Program-made: the position numbers and the translations under genes
Shown: piece by piece, positions 26,369 to 35,155 of the stretch
Layout: each line of letters opens with the position of its first letter
How positions within the stretch are numbered: position 1 is the first letter of the stretch
Assembly (NCBI RefSeq): GCF_030151385.1
Contig: NZ_JASLDS010000026.1
Location: 97,232-161,231 of the forward strand
Reading direction: 5' to 3'
Source of the DNA: Soonwooa sp.
Lineage (GTDB): Bacteria; Bacteroidota; Bacteroidia; Flavobacteriales; Weeksellaceae
Length of the DNA stretch: 64,000 bases
Notes under the pieces: generated by a model
Told to the model about the DNA's origin: nothing
The model's database searches: none
What the model saw: only the letters and a program-made list of their open reading frames with translations

Positions 26369-26395
26369 TAATTTTGTTAGATTATTCTAACAAAA
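26369..26395. promoter_or_regulatory. mntH promoter overlapped by a perfect inverted repeat
   Basis: The -7 box TAATTTTG (26369-26376) overlaps the left arm of TTTTGTTAGA-TTAT-TCTAACAAAA (26372-26395), a perfect 10-bp inverted repeat. The mntH ATG follows 8 bp later. It covers the -7 box and start point, as an operator for a metal-sensing repressor would. Confidence 0.6.
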
Positions 26396-26403
26396 CATTT
26401 TGA

Positions 26404-27738
26404 ATGTTCAAAAAATCTAAAGAAGCTTGGCGAAGAGAAAAACACCAACATTCTCTTCAAGAAGTTTATTCAACAATAAAAGTTCCGAAAGACGCAGGCT
26501 TTTGGCGCAAGCTCTTTGCCTTTACTGGACCAGGATTAATGATTGCAGTAGGCTATATGGATCCAGGAAACTGGGCAACCGATATCGAAGGAGGTGCAAA
26601 ATTTGGTTATACGCTTTTGTCTGTCATTTTGATATCAAACCTTTTCGCAATTGTTTTGCAACACTTGTCACTTAAGTTAGGTATTGTTGCAGAACGAGAT
26701 TTGGCGCAAGCTTGTCGTGATCATTACAAACCTGGTGTCAATTTTATGCTCTGGATTTTGTGCGAAATTGCTATTGCTGCCTGTGATCTAGCAGAAGTTA
26801 TTGGTACCGCTATTGCGCTTAATTTATTATTTGGGATTCCTTTGACTTGGGGAGTTGCGATTACAGTTGTGGATGTATTCTTGATCTTATTTTTGCAGTC
26901 CAAAGGCTTCAGAATTATCGAGAGTATTGTTGGTGGATTAATATTTATAATTCTGGGTTGTTTCGTTTACGAACTTATTGTCAGCAAACCCGAACTTTTC
27001 CCAGTGTTGCAAGGTCTCGTTCCTCAAAAAGAAATTGTGATGGATCGACACATGTTGTATATCGCGATAGGTATTTTGGGTGCTACGGTGATGCCACATA
27101 ATTTGTATTTGCATAGTAGTATTATCCAAACGCGCGATTACGAACGTACTACCGAAGGGAAAAAAGAAGCGATTAAATTCGCGACTATTGATAGTAGTTT
27201 TTCATTAATGTTGGCATTTTTTATTAATGCTTCTATTTTAATTCTTTCGGCAGCGGCTTTCCATACTTCTGGCAATCACGATGTTGCTGATATTACCGAT
27301 GCTTACAAACTTTTAACACCACTTTTAGGAACAACTTTAGCGAGTATTTTCTTTGGTGTTGCCTTGTTGGCATCTGGTCAAAACTCAACATTAACAGGAA
27401 CTTTGGCTGGTCAAATTGTTATGGAAGGTTTCCTTAATATTAAATTAAAACCTTGGGTGCGACGCCTTATTACAAGACTTATCGCTGTAGTGCCAGCGAT
27501 GATTGTTGCTATACTTTATGGTGAAAGAGGCGCTGCCAAATTGCTTGTATTTAGCCAAATTATTTTATCCATGCAGTTAAGTTTTGCTGTAATTCCGTTG
27601 GTTCAGTTTACAAATTCTAAATTGAAAATGGGCGTTTTTGCTAACAAGTCTTGGCTAAAAGTTTTGGTAATTATCATCAGTGCGATTATCCTTTGTCTTA
27701 ACTTATATCTTCTTTATTTAACGATAGAAGAACTTTAG
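26404..27738 (+). CDS. mntH: Nramp-family divalent metal transporter
   Basis: An 11-12 helix importer of 444 residues. The TM1 metal-binding motif DPGNWATDIEGG begins at residue 53 and the TM6 motif MPHNLYLHSS is present. These residues coordinate Mn(II)/Fe(II) in Nramp proteins. It is monocistronic, with a terminator before it. A perfect inverted repeat on its promoter suggests repression by a metalloregulator of the MntR or Fur type. No such regulator is encoded in the window. Confidence 0.93.
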   Translation: MFKKSKEAWRREKHQHSLQEVYSTIKVPKDAGFWRKLFAFTGPGLMIAVGYMDPGNWATDIEGGAKFGYTLLSVILISNLFAIVLQHLSLKLGIVAERDLAQACRDHYKPGVNFMLWILCEIAIAACDLAEVIGTAIALNLLFGIPLTWGVAITVVDVFLILFLQSKGFRIIESIVGGLIFIILGCFVYELIVSKPELFPVLQGLVPQKEIVMDRHMLYIAIGILGATVMPHNLYLHSSIIQTRDYERTTEGKKEAIKFATIDSSFSLMLAFFINASILILSAAAFHTSGNHDVADITDAYKLLTPLLGTTLASIFFGVALLASGQNSTLTGTLAGQIVMEGFLNIKLKPWVRRLITRLIAVVPAMIVAILYGERGAAKLLVFSQIILSMQLSFAVIPLVQFTNSKLKMGVFANKSWLKVLVIIISAIILCLNLYLLYLTIEEL

Positions 27739-27878
27739 GCTCTTAAAAAAAAACGCAAGTTAGTGTAAGAGAAGTTTGTATTTTTCTTTAGGAAAATTTA
27801 GGATTTTTATAAGATTTGAAAATTGGTCTAGTCCTGAATATTGACTAATTTTAGGTTTTGAAAATTTTCAAACTTATT

Positions 27879-29648
27879 ATGACAACAAAAGATAAATTAG
27901 CAAAGCTTCGTGAAGCAATGCAAGCACAAAACGTCGATGCGTACATCATTTTTTCTGCAGATCCACACATGAGTGAATATCTTCCTAATGAGTGGAAGGA
28001 AAGAAGCTGGTTAACTGGCTTTACTGGTTCGGCAGGTTTTGCTGTAGTTACTAAGGACAAAGCAGGTGTTTGGACCGATGGTCGATATTTTGTTCAGGCT
28101 AATGCGGAGTTAAGAGATTCGACAATTGATTTGATGAAGGAAGGTGTAGAAGGAACACCACAATTTGTAGATTGGATTATTTCTGAAATTCCAAAATCTG
28201 GAAAAGTTGCTGTTAATGCAATCGCAACTTCTAATGCCAATTGGGAATTGGTTGAAAATCAATTGAAGAAAGCTGATATTAGTTTAGTTGATTTAGCTTT
28301 GTTAAATAACATTTGGACAGATAGAGGAACGCCTTCTAAAAACGAAGTATTTGTACATCCAGTAGAACGTGCTGGCAAGTCTGTTGGTCAAAAGCTTTCT
28401 GATATTCGTCAAAAAATGGACGAGATGGGAGCGACAGCGCATATCATTTCTAGTTTGGATGATGTTGCTTGGACGCTTAATCTTCGTGGAAGTGACGTAC
28501 AATCCAATCCAGTATTTTTAGGTTACATTTATTTGTCCTTAACAGAAGCTATTTTGTTTGTGGACTTGGACAAACTTAACAATGAAGCAAAATCTCTATT
28601 GGATGCCTCTAATGTTAAAATGATGCCTTATGCTGATTTTTATTCTTTTTTAAAATCGATAAAAAATCAAAAAGTTTTGGTTTCTCCAAATACGAATCAA
28701 GCTATTATTAATACTTTGGTTAGTGATAATAGTCTGTTAAAAGCTGCAGTTCCTGGTAATCTTATGAAAGCTCAAAAGAACGAAGCGGAATTGGCGGGTT
28801 TCAGAACGGTTATGGAGCGCGACGGTGTTGGAATGGTGAAATTCCTATATTGGTTAACACATAATGTTGGCAAAGAGCCAATGACCGAATATTCGATTGG
28901 ACTTAAATTAAAAGATTTCCGTGCGAGTCTTGATAATTTTGTGGGTGAAAGTTTTGGAAGTATTGTTGGATACGAAGGCAATGCTGCGCTACCACATTAT
29001 TCTGCGAAGAAAGATGGAAGTTCTGAAGTCACTAACAAAGGAATTATCTTGGTAGATTCGGGAGGTCAATATTTGGAAGGAACGACGGATATTACAAGAA
29101 CTTTGGCAATTGGTGAAGTTTCGGAAGAGTTCAAAAGAGATTCGACTTTGGTGTTGCAAGGTATGATTCGATTATCGATGGTGAAATTCCCGAAAGGCAC
29201 GCGAGGTGTACAATTGGATGCTATTGCGAGACTTCCATTATGGATGGCTGGTAAAGATTATGCGCATGGCACTGGTCATGGCGTTGGCAGTTTCATGAAC
29301 GTACACGAAGGACCTCAAAATATACGTAAAGACCTTAATCCTCAAGAATTGCTTCCAGGAATGGTAGTTTCTAACGAGCCAGGTTTTTATCTTGAAAATA
29401 AATATGGAATTCGTCACGAAAACCTTGTGGTTGTAAAAGAAGTTGAGACGACTGATTTCGGGACTTTCTATGATTTTGAAACCTTGACGTTCTGCCCATT
29501 CTTCAAGGATATTATTGTGAAAGATATGCTTTCTGAAGATGAAATAGATTGGTTAAATGCTTATCACAAGCAATGTGAAGAAAAAATTGGACCGCATTTG
29601 GATGGCGAAATCAGAACTTGGTTCTTGGATTTAGTAAGTCCTTTGTAA
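27879..29648 (+). CDS. Xaa-Pro aminopeptidase (M24B)
   Basis: An aminopeptidase P-type enzyme of 589 residues from the start MTTKDKLAKLREAM; the in-frame ATG seven codons upstream is less likely. Two creatinase-like N-terminal domains precede the pita-bread catalytic domain. The dinuclear metal ligands are Asp and Asp in ILVDSGGQYLEGTTDITRT, His in GTGHGVGSF, Glu in SNEPGFY and Glu in IRHENLVV. It has no signal peptide and would cleave N-terminal residues preceding proline in the cytoplasm. A strong terminator follows. Confidence 0.93.
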   Translation: MTTKDKLAKLREAMQAQNVDAYIIFSADPHMSEYLPNEWKERSWLTGFTGSAGFAVVTKDKAGVWTDGRYFVQANAELRDSTIDLMKEGVEGTPQFVDWIISEIPKSGKVAVNAIATSNANWELVENQLKKADISLVDLALLNNIWTDRGTPSKNEVFVHPVERAGKSVGQKLSDIRQKMDEMGATAHIISSLDDVAWTLNLRGSDVQSNPVFLGYIYLSLTEAILFVDLDKLNNEAKSLLDASNVKMMPYADFYSFLKSIKNQKVLVSPNTNQAIINTLVSDNSLLKAAVPGNLMKAQKNEAELAGFRTVMERDGVGMVKFLYWLTHNVGKEPMTEYSIGLKLKDFRASLDNFVGESFGSIVGYEGNAALPHYSAKKDGSSEVTNKGIILVDSGGQYLEGTTDITRTLAIGEVSEEFKRDSTLVLQGMIRLSMVKFPKGTRGVQLDAIARLPLWMAGKDYAHGTGHGVGSFMNVHEGPQNIRKDLNPQELLPGMVVSNEPGFYLENKYGIRHENLVVVKEVETTDFGTFYDFETLTFCPFFKDIIVKDMLSEDEIDWLNAYHKQCEEKIGPHLDGEIRTWFLDLVSPL

Positions 29649-29665
29649 ATTTTAAAATATTATTA

Positions 29666-29705
29666 AATAAGAATCCTCGTAAGTTAACTTGCGAGGATTC
29701 TTATT
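29666..29705. terminator. Bidirectional terminator
   Basis: A 14-bp stem (AATAAGAATCCTCG and its complement) encloses an inner palindrome AAGTTAACTT. It lies between the convergent aminopeptidase and dehydrogenase genes. Confidence 0.85.
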
Positions 29706-29760
29706 TGGTTTTAGACTTTGTTAAAAAATTTCTGTATTAAAACTAAAACAAGCTCTAAAA

Positions 29761-30651
29761 CTATTTTAAGAAATCTTTATCGGCATAAGCTGGATTTGGA
29801 TATTTGTAAAAACCTTCGCCAGTTGATACACCAAGTTTATTTTTATCTATGAAATTTGTTTTGAAATAATCAGCAGCTTTTTGTTTTTCAGGGTCTGTTG
29901 ATGCAGCCATTTTGTTAATGTTGTAAGCTGTTGTAATACCAACCACATCCAAAATTGCAAAAGGTCCTAAAGGCGCACCAGTTGCCAACATCCAAGTTTT
30001 GTCAATTGTTGGTGCATCTGCAACTTGGTTAACCAAAAGCTCTGTGGCAGCGCTCAAAAATGGAACCAAAAGTGAGTTAAGAATATAACCAGGTTGTTCT
30101 TTGTAAACAGGCAAGGCAATCATCCCGATTTGTTTTGCAAAAGCAATAATATCGTCAAAGTTTTCTTTTGAAGTTTCAGGATGTCCCATAACTTCGGCGG
30201 TATTATGTTTCCAAATTTCGTTTGCGAAATGTAGTGCCAAAAATTTGCTTGGACGACCAGTCGCTTTTGCCAATTGACTTGGTAGGAGGGTTGAAGAATT
30301 GGTTACGAAAACTGTTTTTTCGGGTGCAACTTCAGCAAGTTGATGGTAGAATTCCATCTTTATTTTTGGATTCTCCGGCACTGCTTCAATTACCAAATCT
30401 GCATCTTTAACAGCTTCGGCAAGATTGGAAGTATAATGTAGATTCTCTTTCGCTTTCTCTAGGTCGGTATCAGAAGCAGCCATATCTTGTCGAAAATGAT
30501 TTGCCATAATATCAAACTTCTTTTTGGCTTCTTCTAAAACCTCATCATTAATATCATATACAGTCACATTAAAACCGTGATATGCACATTGAAAAGCTAT
30601 TTGATAACCTAAAACACCGCTACCAGCAACACAAATATTTTTATAATTCAT
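29761..30651 (-). CDS. 3-hydroxyacyl-CoA dehydrogenase (3-hydroxybutyryl-CoA type)
   Basis: A single-function dehydrogenase of 296 residues. The NAD loop is GSGVLGYQIA (residues 10-19), where Val-Leu replaces the usual Ile-Met. DLVIEAVPEN, TNSSTLLPSQLA and LALHFANEIWKHNTAEVMGH contain the catalytic Ser, His and Asn. The C-terminal domain ends GEGFYKYPNPAY. It would oxidise 3-hydroxybutyryl-CoA or a related short substrate. It is distinct from the fadN fusion and carries no copy of the MarR-type operator. Confidence 0.92.
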   Translation of the reverse strand: MNYKNICVAGSGVLGYQIAFQCAYHGFNVTVYDINDEVLEEAKKKFDIMANHFRQDMAASDTDLEKAKENLHYTSNLAEAVKDADLVIEAVPENPKIKMEFYHQLAEVAPEKTVFVTNSSTLLPSQLAKATGRPSKFLALHFANEIWKHNTAEVMGHPETSKENFDDIIAFAKQIGMIALPVYKEQPGYILNSLLVPFLSAATELLVNQVADAPTIDKTWMLATGAPLGPFAILDVVGITTAYNINKMAASTDPEKQKAADYFKTNFIDKNKLGVSTGEGFYKYPNPAYADKDFLK

Positions 30652-30837
30652 AAGTCTGAAATTTTAAGAATTTGAAATTAATTTTAATACTTAAATAGAC
30701 TCATAAATCGTTCCAAATAGGGGATTTAGAAATTAAAAAATCTTAATCTTTGTGATAACTTGTGTATCTCACTCATTAAGTTGGGATTGCGATTTTCTGA
30801 CTTTTATCAGCAGAAAATAATTCTCTGAAAAGTAAAG

Positions 30838-32058
30838 TTAGGGTAGTAGTAAACTACCATCACCATAACTTAAGAATCTAAAATCATTCTTCAAAGCATA
30901 GTCGTAAAGCTCTTGCCATTTTTCACCAATTAATGCCGAAACCAATAATAATAGAGTAGATTGTGGTTGATGGAAGTTGGTAATAAGACCTTTGGCGATT
31001 CGGAAGCTGTAGCTTGGCGCAATAATAATTTCTGTCTCTACAGAAATATGGCTTTGCTCATGTTTTTTAATCCAAGTTATTAAAGCAGAAATTGCTTCTT
31101 CCGCAGAATGAATCGTTGCGGTTTCGTAAGGTTCCCATTGTGTAACTTTTAGGCTTTCAAAAGAAATGTTGGGATTGTTTGCAACTTTGTTTCCCATCCA
31201 AAAAATGCTTTCGACAGTTCGCATGGATGTTGTCCCAACAGGAATAATTGGACGACTGATATTTTCTAAAAGATGTTCTAAAAAATCTACTGTGATGTTC
31301 ATACATTCGGAATGCATGATGTGCTCGTCCATTGTTTCGGATTTCACAGGTTTGAAGGTTCCTGCGCCGACATGCAAAGTTGTGAAAAGCGTTTTGATTC
31401 CTTTGTTATGAAGGTCATCTAAAATTCTGTTGGTAAAATGCAATCCAGCTGTTGGTGCCGCAACTGACCCATCGTGCTCGGAGTAAACGGTTTGATAAGT
31501 TTCTTCATCGGTTTTGTCTGCAAGCCGTTTGATATAAGGAGGAAGTGGGGTAACACCAGCGGCATTAACCACATCAGCAAACGGAATTTCTTCTGGAGAC
31601 CAAGCTAGCTTTACCACATAAGAGTCGGGAAGTTTTTCGATAATCTCAGCTGTTAATTCTACTTTTTGATTATCAATTTCTAAAACTTTAGAAAGCTTTG
31701 GTGTTCTCCATTTTGCAACTTTCCCAATAAGGCAAGTCCAAAGCACGCTTCCTTGTTTCTGAAAGTAATCTTCGTAATTGATATTTTCGCCATAAGGTTC
31801 TAGACAGAATACCTCGATGGTAGCACCTGTTTCGTTTTGAAAAAACAATCGAGATTTGATAACCTTGGTATCATTAAAAACTAAAACGGCATCACTTGGC
31901 AAATATTCCGAGATATGTTGATAAATGTCGGTTGAGATTTCGTGGTTTTTGTAAACCAAAAGCTTGGACGAATCTCTAGGATTTGCAGGATTGTAAGCGA
32001 TATTTTCGTTGGGTAAATCGTAAGTGAAGTTTTCGATTTTCAGTTCTCGTGGATGCAT
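30838..32058 (-). CDS. queA: S-adenosylmethionine:tRNA ribosyltransferase-isomerase
   Basis: QueA makes epoxyqueuosine at tRNA position 34 by transferring the ribosyl part of SAM. The N-terminus (FTYDLPNENIAYNPANPRDSS) and later VGAGTFKPV, SAPTAGLHFT-like VAAPTAGLHFTNRIL and FHQPQSTLLLLVSALIG are family signatures. At 406 residues it is longer than E. coli QueA (356), as in other Bacteroidota. The 283-bp upstream gap contains heptad repeats and a dispersed element. Confidence 0.94.
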   Translation of the reverse strand: MHPRELKIENFTYDLPNENIAYNPANPRDSSKLLVYKNHEISTDIYQHISEYLPSDAVLVFNDTKVIKSRLFFQNETGATIEVFCLEPYGENINYEDYFQKQGSVLWTCLIGKVAKWRTPKLSKVLEIDNQKVELTAEIIEKLPDSYVVKLAWSPEEIPFADVVNAAGVTPLPPYIKRLADKTDEETYQTVYSEHDGSVAAPTAGLHFTNRILDDLHNKGIKTLFTTLHVGAGTFKPVKSETMDEHIMHSECMNITVDFLEHLLENISRPIIPVGTTSMRTVESIFWMGNKVANNPNISFESLKVTQWEPYETATIHSAEEAISALITWIKKHEQSHISVETEIIIAPSYSFRIAKGLITNFHQPQSTLLLLVSALIGEKWQELYDYALKNDFRFLSYGDGSLLLP

Positions 32059-32133
32059 CGTGCAAATTTCTGAAAAGTTTTAAAAATACACAAGGTAGCA
32101 GGTTTTAGTTGTTGGGTTTTAGCTTCTAGCTAT

Positions 32134-32161
32134 TAGTGTTTAGTGTTTAGTGTTTAGTTTT
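32134..32161. repeat. Short tandem heptad repeat
   Basis: Three exact units of TAGTGTT and a fourth imperfect one lie upstream of queA. Such heptads are common in flavobacterial intergenic DNA and may change copy number. Confidence 0.6.
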
Positions 32162-32205
32162 TGGTGTTTCGTTATTGGCAGATAAATCTTTTCAATTCGT
32201 ATTCG

Positions 32206-32309
32206 TAGCCCTGATGGAGCGGCATGTTGGAGCTCGTTATGTAAGCGATGGAATAGGCTAGGGCACATAACAGCGACTAGCGACAGCAGGTTCTTGGCTC
32301 CTAAAAATA
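32206..32309. repeat. Dispersed intergenic element, copy 1
   Basis: Begins TAGCCCTGATGGAGCGGCAT and ends in a 25-bp stretch identical to the end of the second copy at 36515-36606 (shared core AGCAGGTTCTTGGCTCCTAA). It lies upstream of queA in the opposite orientation to that gene. Confidence 0.7.
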
Positions 32310-32341
32310 ACATTGCACCAAAATAGATGATGCAATGTTTT

Positions 32342-33136
32342 TTAGTTGATTGTTATTCTTTCTAGTTGCAATACTCTGGTCCATGCTGTATTGTCTAAGT
32401 TTTCATTTGTTTTGAAATCGTATAAGAAAAGAGAATAGATTTTGTCTCTGTCTTGCAACAAATTGAGGCCAAAATTATCCCATCGAAAATATGATTTTGG
32501 AATTATCCTTTTTGGACAAGGTGTAGTCACACATTGCATTTGCTGTGTGAAATTGGTTGTCTCCGGAATTAATTTGTATTGTGATATTTTTTTTCCGTTT
32601 CGGGTAATGGTCAGTCCGTCCGATGACGAAATTGTGAGGATGTCTTGGAGTTGTATTTTTAAAGGATTGGTTTTTTGGAGACTTTTTTTTACTGTAAATT
32701 TCACTGGATTTTTAAACTGTTCTAAAAAGCGAGCTTCCGAATCCTTTGCCGAAGTAGTTTCGGGAGGTTTGTTATTGGAATCGCGAGGGAGAAACCAACT
32801 GATTTCGTAGCCATCTTCGACTTTTTTATTAGGTGCATTGGCTATCGTAAAATTTACTATTGTTTTGCAAAGGCTATCTTTGTAAATGGTTCCTGATGGG
32901 CAATCCATGCACTTTTCTGGTCTTTTGATGGAAAATTTGTATACGGTTTCTCCATTAGGAAGTTTTAATTCGCCCTTGTAGGTTTCTATAGGTTGGGGAA
33001 TGAGAATTTTTTTTGTTTCTTTTTCAGGAACTTTTTTCTCTGTCAATCGTTCTTTGATGCATTTCGGTAAAGCACTATTTTGACCAGCGCAATACTGAAA
33101 TATAAAGAATACTAAAACTATAAATTGAGTTTTCAT
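32342..33136 (-). CDS. Exported protein of unknown function, partner of the astacin gene
   Basis: A 264-residue protein with a signal peptide (MKTQFIVLVFFIFQYCAG). The mature part has a Cys cluster (CMDCPSGTIYKDSLC, about 76-90, and CVTTPCPK, about 208-215) and otherwise reads as a beta-rich secreted protein. No family is recognised. It starts 8 bp after the stop of the astacin-like protease and is surely co-transcribed with it. A role as inhibitor, chaperone or co-secreted factor of the protease is possible, but rests on position only. Confidence 0.8.
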   Translation of the reverse strand: MKTQFIVLVFFIFQYCAGQNSALPKCIKERLTEKKVPEKETKKILIPQPIETYKGELKLPNGETVYKFSIKRPEKCMDCPSGTIYKDSLCKTIVNFTIANAPNKKVEDGYEISWFLPRDSNNKPPETTSAKDSEARFLEQFKNPVKFTVKKSLQKTNPLKIQLQDILTISSSDGLTITRNGKKISQYKLIPETTNFTQQMQCVTTPCPKRIIPKSYFRWDNFGLNLLQDRDKIYSLFLYDFKTNENLDNTAWTRVLQLERITIN

Positions 33137-33144
33137 ACTAACAA

Positions 33145-35058
33145 CTATTTAGATTTTGCTAATTGATAGGATTTCCAATTGTTGCCTTCATACCAATATT
33201 TCCCTTGAATGGAGTTATTAGCTCCAATATACCATACTTCCATCGTTTTTGGGTTACGAGATAATGAAGTAATCCCTCCACTTGTACTTGCACTTTTTTC
33301 TGAAGCAAGCTGGTATCGACTCCAGTTTTTACCTTCATACCAAAAAGAGCTTTCAACAGAGCCATTTTGCCCAATCCACCATACTTCCATTGTATTTGGA
33401 TTTCTTGATACTGAAGAAATTCCTGTATGTATAGAAGCACTATTTGCTGGCGCAAGTTCATATAGGTTCCAGTTTTTACCTTCATAAAAATAAGCACCTT
33501 GTACAGATCCGTTTTTTCCTAACCAAAAGAGCTCCATAGCATCTGGTTTTCTAGATACAGCAGAAATACCTCCTAGCAAAGAAGCACTGTTAGCTGGTGC
33601 AACTTGGTAACGTGTCCAATTCTTGTCAGGGAGCCAAAAAGCACCTTGTACAGATCCATTTGCTCCCACCCACCATATTTCCATATAATTTTTCTTTCTG
33701 GACAATGCAGTAATCGAACTTGTGGTAGAAGCACTGTTAGCAGGAGCCAACTCGTAGCGACTCCATTTTTCTCCTTCTGTTTTGTAAGCGCCTTGTACAG
33801 AACCATCACTTCCAATCCACCATACTTCCATATTGATATCTTTCCTAGAAACTGAAGCCATCCCACTTGTAGTTGCCGCAGAATTTGCAGGTGCTAACTC
33901 ATAGTTAAACCAATCTTTGTCTTCGCTCCAAGCAGCACCTTGTACAGAACCATTTTTACCAATGTACCAGTACTCTAAATACGGTGATTTTCGCGATATA
34001 GCTGTTATGCCTCCTAGAGGCGAAGCTTCTGCATAGCCTTTACGTTGATACTGATTCCAGTTAAGCCCTTCGTACCAAAACCCAGCATGAATCTGCCCAT
34101 CTCTATCTACCCACCAATTTTCCATTGCATTTGGTTTTCTAGAAACGCTGCAAATCGATTTCATTGCAAAGGTTGGTGGGTCAAAAACATAATTTGATGG
34201 TTCACGCTTCACTTCATTATAAAAGTTGGAAATACCGCTAATGTCCTCATTTGATAAGCTGCTTCGTTGACCCATCATTGGATCGCATGGGACTATTTTT
34301 CCGTTATTTTTGCAGTCGATGGTTGTTTCACCATTCTTAGAAAAAGCAGTAGAAGGGTAATGCATAATAGAGACATAATCATAGGAACCTTGCGGATTAC
34401 CTGGTTCAATCTGAAAATTATGTTTTTCATTTTCTGAAATATTGGATGTGTTTATCCTAACAAAATCATCTCTATCTTTTCGACTTTGCTCGTGCCAAAA
34501 ACCTGCAGCATGTAATATTTCGTGGATTACAGTTCCAACACTGGCTTTGGAAGCCTTAATGGATAATTCTTGTTCACCTCCCTGTCTTCCAACTCTCGAA
34601 AGTCCAGCGCCTGCGATGCTATCGTCATTTTTTATTAGAATGAAATCCTTTTGATTAGTTTTAGGTACTATTGATAGCTTTGTAGTTTGATTTATAATAT
34701 TTATAGCTTTATAAACCATATCTTGCTTATTCTTTAAGAATAATGATTCACTAAGCAAAACAGGAATCTCTGCATTAGGCCATTTGAAATTTTTTTCATC
34801 AGATGAGTAGCTCTTTGTTGTCATAAGGTCAGTCGCCACGATAATGTCCCCATTGAGAATATAATTATGATTTTCCTTTTTGACAAGATATTCTTGTTCT
34901 TTGTCAGACATAGGTAATGTCAATTTTATCTTAATGTAACCATTATTAAAAGCAGCATGTACTTTACTGGTGTCAATCTTTTTTACTTTATCTATTTGTC
35001 CCTGTAGTGACACTACATATAACAAAAAAAAGCAACATAAAATTCTATTGTTTTTCAT
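33145..35058 (-). CDS. Astacin-family (M12A) metalloprotease with seven C-terminal lectin-like repeats
   Basis: A secreted 637-residue protein. A signal peptide is followed by an astacin domain. The zinc site HEILHAAGFWHE spans residues 179-190 (ligands His179, His183, His189; catalytic Glu180), and the Met-turn SIMHY lies at 230-234. This resembles flavastacin of Elizabethkingia. From about residue 297 to the end there are seven repeats of about 49 residues with the pattern ISAVSRKPxxMExWWIGxNGSVQGAxWxEGKNW. They resemble the blades of PLL/fucolectin seven-bladed propellers, so the C-terminus is probably a sugar-binding wheel that targets the protease to glycans. It is followed at 8 bp by a small exported protein. 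Confidence 0.9.
   Translation of the reverse strand: MKNNRILCCFFLLYVVSLQGQIDKVKKIDTSKVHAAFNNGYIKIKLTLPMSDKEQEYLVKKENHNYILNGDIIVATDLMTTKSYSSDEKNFKWPNAEIPVLLSESLFLKNKQDMVYKAINIINQTTKLSIVPKTNQKDFILIKNDDSIAGAGLSRVGRQGGEQELSIKASKASVGTVIHEILHAAGFWHEQSRKDRDDFVRINTSNISENEKHNFQIEPGNPQGSYDYVSIMHYPSTAFSKNGETTIDCKNNGKIVPCDPMMGQRSSLSNEDISGISNFYNEVKREPSNYVFDPPTFAMKSICSVSRKPNAMENWWVDRDGQIHAGFWYEGLNWNQYQRKGYAEASPLGGITAISRKSPYLEYWYIGKNGSVQGAAWSEDKDWFNYELAPANSAATTSGMASVSRKDINMEVWWIGSDGSVQGAYKTEGEKWSRYELAPANSASTTSSITALSRKKNYMEIWWVGANGSVQGAFWLPDKNWTRYQVAPANSASLLGGISAVSRKPDAMELFWLGKNGSVQGAYFYEGKNWNLYELAPANSASIHTGISSVSRNPNTMEVWWIGQNGSVESSFWYEGKNWSRYQLASEKSASTSGGITSLSRNPKTMEVWYIGANNSIQGKYWYEGNNWKSYQLAKSK
33163..34170 (-). 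repeat. Coding tandem repeats, about 147 bp each
   Basis: Seven degenerate DNA units encode the lectin-like blades of the astacin protein. The middle units share the residues APANSAS at each blade boundary, indicating recent duplication or homogenisation. Confidence 0.8.
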
Positions 35059-35155
35059 CTTGTTTTATTTTAATAGTTAATATTCATTGAATGAAACCAC
35101 TTAGTTTCCATAGTATAATTGTTTTTTTATAATATTTTTTTGATTTAACTCGAGT

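Noticed and set aside
26369..26395. Manganese riboswitch upstream of mntH
   Set aside because: The leader is far too short for a yybP-ykoY fold, since the ATG follows 8 bp after the inverted repeat. A DNA operator fits better.
33159..33866. Other frames through the astacin repeats
   Set aside because: They repeat because the real gene's tandem units repeat; they lack starts, export signals and domain matches.
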